NCBI GenBank assembly: GCA_030267565.1
Contig: BRXU01000006.1
Coordinates: forward strand, 3,026,001 to 3,090,000
DNA: 64,000 nucleotides
Origin: Pleodorina starrii
Lineage: Eukaryota; Chlorophyta; Chlorophyceae; Chlamydomonadales; Volvocaceae
Reading direction: 5' to 3'
Under the pieces are notes generated by a model that saw nothing but the letters and a program-made list of their open reading frames with translations, did no database searches and was not told where the DNA came from. Positions 58,803 to 64,000 of this stretch are shown here, one piece after another; position 1 is the stretch's first letter, and every line of letters begins with the position of its first letter. Made by a program: the position numbers and the translations under genes.

Positions 58803-61800
58803 TCAAAAGCCCCCGAGGTCGCAGGCTCGCCGCATCTGTTCGTACGACGTCCAAAACACAAGCTGCCACGGACCCAGACGGGCCCACGTTGGGAAGAATC
58901 TGGCGGAGAGGTAGAAGGGGGGGAGGAAGAGGGAGGGAGGAGCGGAGAGGTTGGCGGGGCGGGGTGGCGGGTCCCCTCCCTCCCTCCCTCCCCCGCTCTG
59001 CTTCCCTTACGGATATACTTCGTCGTCACCCCTCCCTGCCCTCTCCCCTCAACGCCCAAACGCCTGCCAGCCCCCCGCAGTTTACCCCCCCCCTCACACA
59101 CACACACACACACACAGCCGGCCTAAACGTGGATAGCGCCCCCAGCAGCCCGGAGCCCACGAACCAGGCGGCGGGCCGTCCTGGGTCTTACCCCTTGTAC
59201 AGCGCCATAAGGCCCTCCGCCCGCACGCTCTTGACCAGACAGTCCAGGGAGGAGCGGTAGGCGGGCGAGGCGGGGTCCTGAAAAACACCAAGGCAGGATA
59301 GGAATGATCCAGGGGGGGAGGGGTCCTGAAAAACACCAAGACAGGATAGTAGAGTAGGGTAATCCAGGCGGGGAGGGGTCCTTCTCCTCGAGGGAGGGGG
59401 AGGTGGGGGGAGGCAATAACCCGGAAGTAACCCCACAGGGGGAGGAAAAACACGCAGCACACCCACACACCCACACACCCACACACCCAGCTGGTCCGGC
59501 AGCGGATGGATTGTTGCGATCGGCTCCCGGCAGTCGGCTCCCGGCCGCAGACCTCGCCACGCCCCACCCTCGAGACCCCCCACCAGCACCAGCGCCCCCA
59601 CCTGGCTCATCATGCGCGTCTTGACCACATCCGCCGGCACCGAAACCACGGACGCGAAGAAGCCCGAGCACACGGAGGCGGCGGTGTGGGCGGCCAGGTT
59701 GTCACCGCCCGTGAGGCCGGTGGCCAGGATAGCCTGCTTGGCCTGGTGGGGGAGGGGGGGAAGGTGGGGGAAAGGAAGCGGTGTTGAGGGAGGGGCAACG
59801 AACGACAGAAGCGAAGCGGGTTGTGGCCGGTTGGCTCTTCCACGTCCCACCCCGAGTGTCAGCCGAACGCGTTGTGTCTTGTGTGTGTGTCCAGCAACCT
59901 TCGGTCTTCGCGGTTGCGCGTCAAGCCGGTGGTGCAGCGTTGGCCGCTCGTCCTGTGAAAACTGGACAACGCCGTACGACCGCCGTACCCTACCTGGTCG
60001 TACGTGGCCAGCTCGCCCAGGTTGACCAACGCCGCGCGCTGTACGGCAGGCCCCCCGCCCCGCCACAGCCCCGCCCAGCCGTCCGCCGCCACGATTTGGC
60101 GCAGGCAGTCCGCCATACCCTGATGAGCAGCAAGAGGGGGGGTAGCGGGGGTGGTCCACGGAGAGGGCGGGAGGGGAGGGTGAGAAGCAGCAGCAGCTGA
60201 GGAACAGGGGGAAGGTGGCAAGCGCAGGGACATTGTCAAATGGTCTTGGGACGTTGGGAGCGAGGAAGCGGGCTCGGGGGAAGGGGCAGCGGAGGCGATG
60301 CATGGTTGAGTTTCCGGATTTAACACCCCCCATCCCCCACTCGGGCTGAGCACCCTGAAGCCACTGAACGCACACGTGCCTGGTATCGAGGTGCCGCCAG
60401 CTTGCCCCCCGCCACCAGCCGCCCCTCAGCCTGCAGACGGACCTGGGGGGGAGACACCACGGAGGGAGGCGCCATCAGGGCCATCAGGGCCGGCAGGGCG
60501 GTCAGCGGCTCTAGCCGTCAGGGCACAGCGCGAACGACCCCGGGGCCCGGGGGGTGTGGCGTCTCCCGCACCTCGCGGCTTCTCCTCTTGCGCTTACCGG
60601 CAAAACCCCACCAGCGATTTGCCCTCGGGGACACCGACCACGACCGGCTCCTCGGCTTCTCGTTGGCTCCTCGGCTGCAATTCGTGTTCCTCCTGACGCT
60701 CTAAGTCCAAAACCCCCGCTTCGCGCCTCTGTGTGCGCCCCTCTGCCTGAACCCCTTTCGGTCCCCTCCCTTCCACCCCTTCCTTCGCTGCCTGCCCACC
60801 TTGACAAGGTCTGCCGGTACCGCCACCGCCTGCCCCACCGCCCCGGCCGTCAACCCCATCAACAGCTTCGAGCCGAGGCCGCTCCCGCCGCCGCCGCCGC
60901 CGCCGCTGCCACTGCCGCTGCTGCCGCCCGCGCTCGCGGCCCCGCCGCCTCCGCCGCTGCCGCCTCCACCGCCTCCTCCCGCGCTCCGAAGCCATTCGTA
61001 CACCGTGATGCGGGTTCCTGGGCGGCCGCGGGGGTCCGACGGGACGTGTCACAGGGGGTGGTGACCGCTGCGCCGGCACCCGAAAGAAACACAGGCCCTG
61101 ACGGCAGCCGTTACTTCGCCGCCACAAGCCGTATTTCTCGTATTTCTCGTCCCGCCCCTGCGGCCCGCCCGGGCGCCCGGCCCCGTCAGAGGGCCGGGGG
61201 CCGCCCGTCGCCGCACCCTACCCTACCCTACCCGTGTAGAAGACGTGGCGGATCAGCGCCGGCGGCAGACCGGCGTACAGGCCGCGCACGCCCTCGCGCC
61301 GTACGAGCTCCACGGCCATGCGTACGGCACCGTACGGCTTGCCCGCGGCGGTCCCGGCCGACGCTGCCGACGCTGACGCTGACGCCGATGCGGACGTCGA
61401 CGCTGCGCCACCGGCGATCCGCGAGCCACTGCCGCCCAGTTCCCCCTGGAGGAGAGAGACCAACAGGAAAGTCGGAAAACTGAAAACTGAAAACGGAAAA
61501 CTTGTTGACTTTGGGGCAACAAGTGGAGAACCATGCGTAGGGTGCGGAGGTGCGGAGGAGGGTGGGTGCGCAAAGGGCGATGGATACATGTGGAACAGAA
61601 GGGCCGGCGTGATCGTATGAATGATGCACGGCCAAAAAAGAGTGCGAGGAGGGTATCGTATACCGTAGTGCGTGGGCAGAGCGTGCAGATGTATCTGGTG
61701 TACATATACGTTTTCGATATTAACCTAACTTCTGCTCTTGCCAACCGCAATGAGCAGCTGCAAGACTGGGCAGGTGGTGTATCTAACGAGGGCGGGCGGG

Positions 61801-62308
61801 GCGGCGTTGGTGTGGACGGGGCGAGTAGCGCGGACGGCGTTGGCAGAGCGTGCGGCCTTTCCGTACAACCTGTGTCGTGCGGTAGCTAAGCAATAAGATA
61901 CCTCCGAGCTGTGACCTGATATACGTAACGCGTCACTGCGCCCCAAAGGCATGCAAACGTACGTAACAGCAGCACATTCAATCGCCCGACCCGCCATCTG
62001 TGCCCAATTCGTGCTGAACAACTGCCCTGTCGCGTATCAGTTAGGCACTTCGCTAAAGTGATCTGCAGACTGTGCGGTACAGCTGCTGGCTCATATGTAT
62101 CTAACAAACGAAGTTAGCCAGCGCAATTGATGGTGACACGAAACACCGCGGACCGCGCCGCTCGAGGCGACCAAAAACACACCTGCAATTGAAGCCGCGT
62201 CTTGACCATATCAACAGGATATGTAACAGCCTCAGCTACCATCGCAGCGGAGCACGTCAAGCCCAGCTTTAGGGCTGCTCTCGTAACATGCTTCCTTTCT
62301 TTGCTCAT
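58803..62308 (-). CDS. UCP3: Mitochondrial carrier, UCP3 (PUMP3) type
   Basis: Exons: 62308-62183, 61445-61232, 61017-60800, 60442-60380, 60119-59994, 59742-59602, 59277-59192, 58899-58803 (TGA); in phase, 356 residues. Three carrier signatures P-x-D-x-x-K: YPVDMVKTRLQLQ, VPADLVKVRLQAEGRL and VPADVVKTRMMSQ. Other UCP-type blocks are GLYAGLPPALIRHVFYTG, GLWRGGGPAVQRAALVNLGE and FFPTWARLGPWQLVFWTSYE; the last resembles plant UCP3. The protein sits in the mitochondrial inner membrane and exchanges small anions or dissipates the proton gradient; the exact substrate cannot be read from sequence. Two inserts are absent from typical carriers: an Ala/Ser run after repeat 1 helix 1 and a ~35-residue Gly/Ser run at the start of repeat 2. 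The intron 60379-60120 begins with GC (CAG before GCACGT) rather than GT; only this boundary keeps phase and gives PRYQGMADCLR. Confidence 0.87.
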
Positions 62309-63388
62309 TTGTTCAGATAATTTTATTTCCAATCTACTATATTTTGTGGAGGGTTGCCCTTGAAAGAGCGATCAAGGCTTCAAAAGTCTCCGGGCCTCTG
62401 ACAAGTCTTACAACGGACAACGGTTCAGTTGGTGTCCAACCGCTCGTGCGATGTCCACCGGTCTTAGGAGTGACGAGCTGACGGATGCAACGAGACCCCA
62501 ATGCTTGACACAAAGCTGCGCCCCCCCCTTTCCTACGGGCTCCAGCCTCTATGTGGACAACCTCCCCTTTTGGTGCTTGGCTTCATGGGGCCTTCTGAGA
62601 GCTGCCTTCGGACACATCCCGTTGAGCTCCTTGGGGTAACAACCAGAACCCCTGCTCGATACAAGAGGACGCCGTGCACGTCCAGCACAGCCAAAGAGCT
62701 TTCTTACAAAGCTACCAGTCGCATGTCCAGCTTTGGCCGCGTTCGGGCTCTGCCAAGCAATCTGCTCGTGCGCCGAGTGCGCGTTCCCGCCCAGCCCAGG
62801 TCATCACCCAGCCATGTCCCCAGCCAAAGGCCGCTTCCGCTCCCAACATCACCGTTGGCACGGGTGGTCGAATGCAAGCTCCAAAAACACAAAAATGGGC
62901 ACGTAACAACGCAACGCCCTGGAGACAAGTGCCGCAGCTGCCAGCCGCTGCCTTATTTCCTCCCGTTTAGGCACGAGAGGCACGCAATAGCCGGCGGCGC
63001 CAATCCTATGCGAGGCAGCAGGCTCAGAAGTCCACGCTGTCTGTCCTCGAATACCAGTACGGAAGCGGCCCACCGTTGGCCCACCGTTCAGCGACCATCA
63101 TCGCGGGTCGCCGTTCATCACTCTAACACACACCAGTCAACTCATCACAAAACCCTCAAGACGCCGACGCGGCGTCAACGCTCATCATTGCATACGTTAA
63201 CACTTGCCAAAAACGTGTCATCAGACTACGAACATCCAAAACGTTGGGTGATTGTGCAGGCAGACAAAGTTCTGCATGCAAGCTGGGGTTGAAAGCCCCT
63301 TGCACATCAATGGAGACCCCTGCAAAACACTCGCGCTATGCCAAACCCGTCAGTTGCGGGGTGCCAAGCGTTCTAGCCCCCCTATACC
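62309..63388. other. Intergenic region between two minus-strand genes
   Basis: About 1.1 kb holding the carrier promoter/5' UTR and the IF-1 3' UTR. A diverged family-A copy lies at 62530-62567 (CTACGGGCTCCAGCCTCTAT, then GTGGACAACCTCCCC). No supported exon. Confidence 0.5.
62704..62708 (-). promoter_or_regulatory. Candidate polyadenylation signal for the IF-1 gene
   Basis: TTACA on plus, TGTAA on the transcript strand, about 680 nt after the IF-1 stop codon. Distance and sequence fit the volvocine poly(A) signal; no transcript support. Confidence 0.4.
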
Positions 63389-64000
63389 CTACTTCTGCGC
63401 TGCAGGCGGGTTCGCCTCCCCGGGCTTGTGGCGTAGCGTGATACGGCCCTTGGTCAGGTCGTACGGGCTGAGCTCCACCGTCACCTTATCACCCACGACC
63501 ACCTTGATCCTGTTCTGGCGAATCTTTCCAGACAGATGCGCGATGATGCTCACCCCATTCTCCAGCTTGACCTGGAACATCCCGTTCGACAGGTCCTTAA
63601 GCACTTCGCCCGTGATGTCGACCATCTTCTTGACCTTTTTCTTTCCGGCGCGAGGAGGGGGAGTGCCCGCTTGGTTCGCAACCGCACGGACCAGCAGCGC
63701 ATTCGCGTACTCGGAAGACGCCTGGAGCGCAGAGCAAAGGCTTAACGTGGGCAGGCCGTCCCCTGTATCCTGCTGCTTCTTGCAAGCTTCTACAAATACC
63801 TTTGAGGTTGGATGCACCGGCGAGCGAGCTATGCGGAGCGCCACCGGCCGCACGTTTGGAACGAAGCAGCGGAAACCGGCATTCTGCAGAACATGAATAA
63901 TATAAGCAATTTTGCACATGTTGATGATGAAACACTGGCAAACAGTGGTTCTTGCCTTGGCCGGAGTCCGCTGCTGCTGGGAAAGTTGACAAGCTTGCAT
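63389..64000 (-). CDS. infA: Plastid-type translation initiation factor IF-1 (5' end uncertain)
   Basis: Exons: 64000-63956, 63883-63800, 63721-63389 (stop); 153 residues if the ATG at the window edge is the start. The S1/OB-fold core is clear: [63 protein letters not shown]. This is the bacterial/chloroplast IF-1 pattern, not eIF1A. The ~80 residues ahead of it are basic and Ser/Ala/Arg-containing, ending with a Lys-rich stretch (KKKVKKM), as expected for a plastid transit peptide plus spacer. IF-1 binds the 30S A-site during initiation. The first intron (63955-63884, 72 nt) appears to start with GC (AAG before GCAAGA). Because the proposed Met lies on the last three bases, further upstream coding exons cannot be excluded. 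A read-through of that intron is also open. Confidence 0.85.
   Translation of the reverse strand: MQACQLSQQQRTPAKARTTVCQCFIINMCKIAYIIHVLQNAGFRCFVPNVRPVALRIARSPVHPTSKVFVEACKKQQDTGDGLPTLSLCSALQASSEYANALLVRAVANQAGTPPPRAGKKKVKKMVDITGEVLKDLSNGMFQVKLENGVSIIAHLSGKIRQNRIKVVVGDKVTVELSPYDLTKGRITLRHKPGEANPPAAQK

Noticed and set aside
1..64000. CRISPR arrays, insertion sequences, prophage or toxin-antitoxin systems
   Set aside because: The window is intron-rich nuclear DNA. The tandem arrays have no spacers, and no transposase, integrase or phage protein was seen.

Overview
The window is nuclear DNA of a eukaryotic microalga, most likely a volvocine/chlamydomonadalean green alga. Coding sequence is very GC-rich. 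Genes are split by many short GT-AG introns carrying (GT)n, (CA)n and (CCCT)n tracts. The proteins have long Ala, Gly, Gln and Ser runs. Plastid-type proteins are nuclear-encoded (an early light-inducible protein, a translation initiation factor IF-1, an mTERF-repeat protein). There is no operon structure and no prokaryotic mobile element. The species cannot be named from the sequence.

Layout. 1-5352 (+): UTP25/DEF, a ribosome-biogenesis protein whose 5' end lies outside the window. 6923-11055 (-): a glutaredoxin-DEP-DUF547 fusion. 11449-13368 (+): an intronless mTERF-repeat protein, divergent from the fusion gene across 393 nt. 16650-27194 (-): one 15-exon gene for a ~2,325-residue Gln-rich, coiled-coil protein with UVR-like motifs; function unknown. 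28955-33825 (+): a membrane RING-CH (MARCH-type) E3 ligase. 35972-39925 (+): an equilibrative-nucleoside-transporter-like membrane protein with a His-rich loop. 41758-42555 (+): MBF1. 44716-46680 (-): an ELIP with an unusual N-terminal module. 47649-57296 (+): a 19-exon exostosin-like (GT47) glycosyltransferase with EGF-like modules. 58803-62308 (-): a mitochondrial UCP3-type carrier. 63389-64000 (-): plastid-type IF-1, possibly incomplete at its 5' end.

All exon models were built by hand. Each joins donor and acceptor sites so that reading phase is kept through every junction; this phase consistency plus conserved motifs is the main support. The genes belong to unrelated pathways (nucleolus, plastid, secretory pathway, mitochondrion, transcription) and are not a functional cluster.

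The most unusual signals are two short dispersed repeat families in introns and gene flanks (called A and B here), a ~40-copy 13-bp minisatellite inside an intron, two probable GC-AG introns, a 15-nt micro-exon, the large unknown protein, and the modified ELIP and ENT-like proteins. I found no convincing new multi-gene system.
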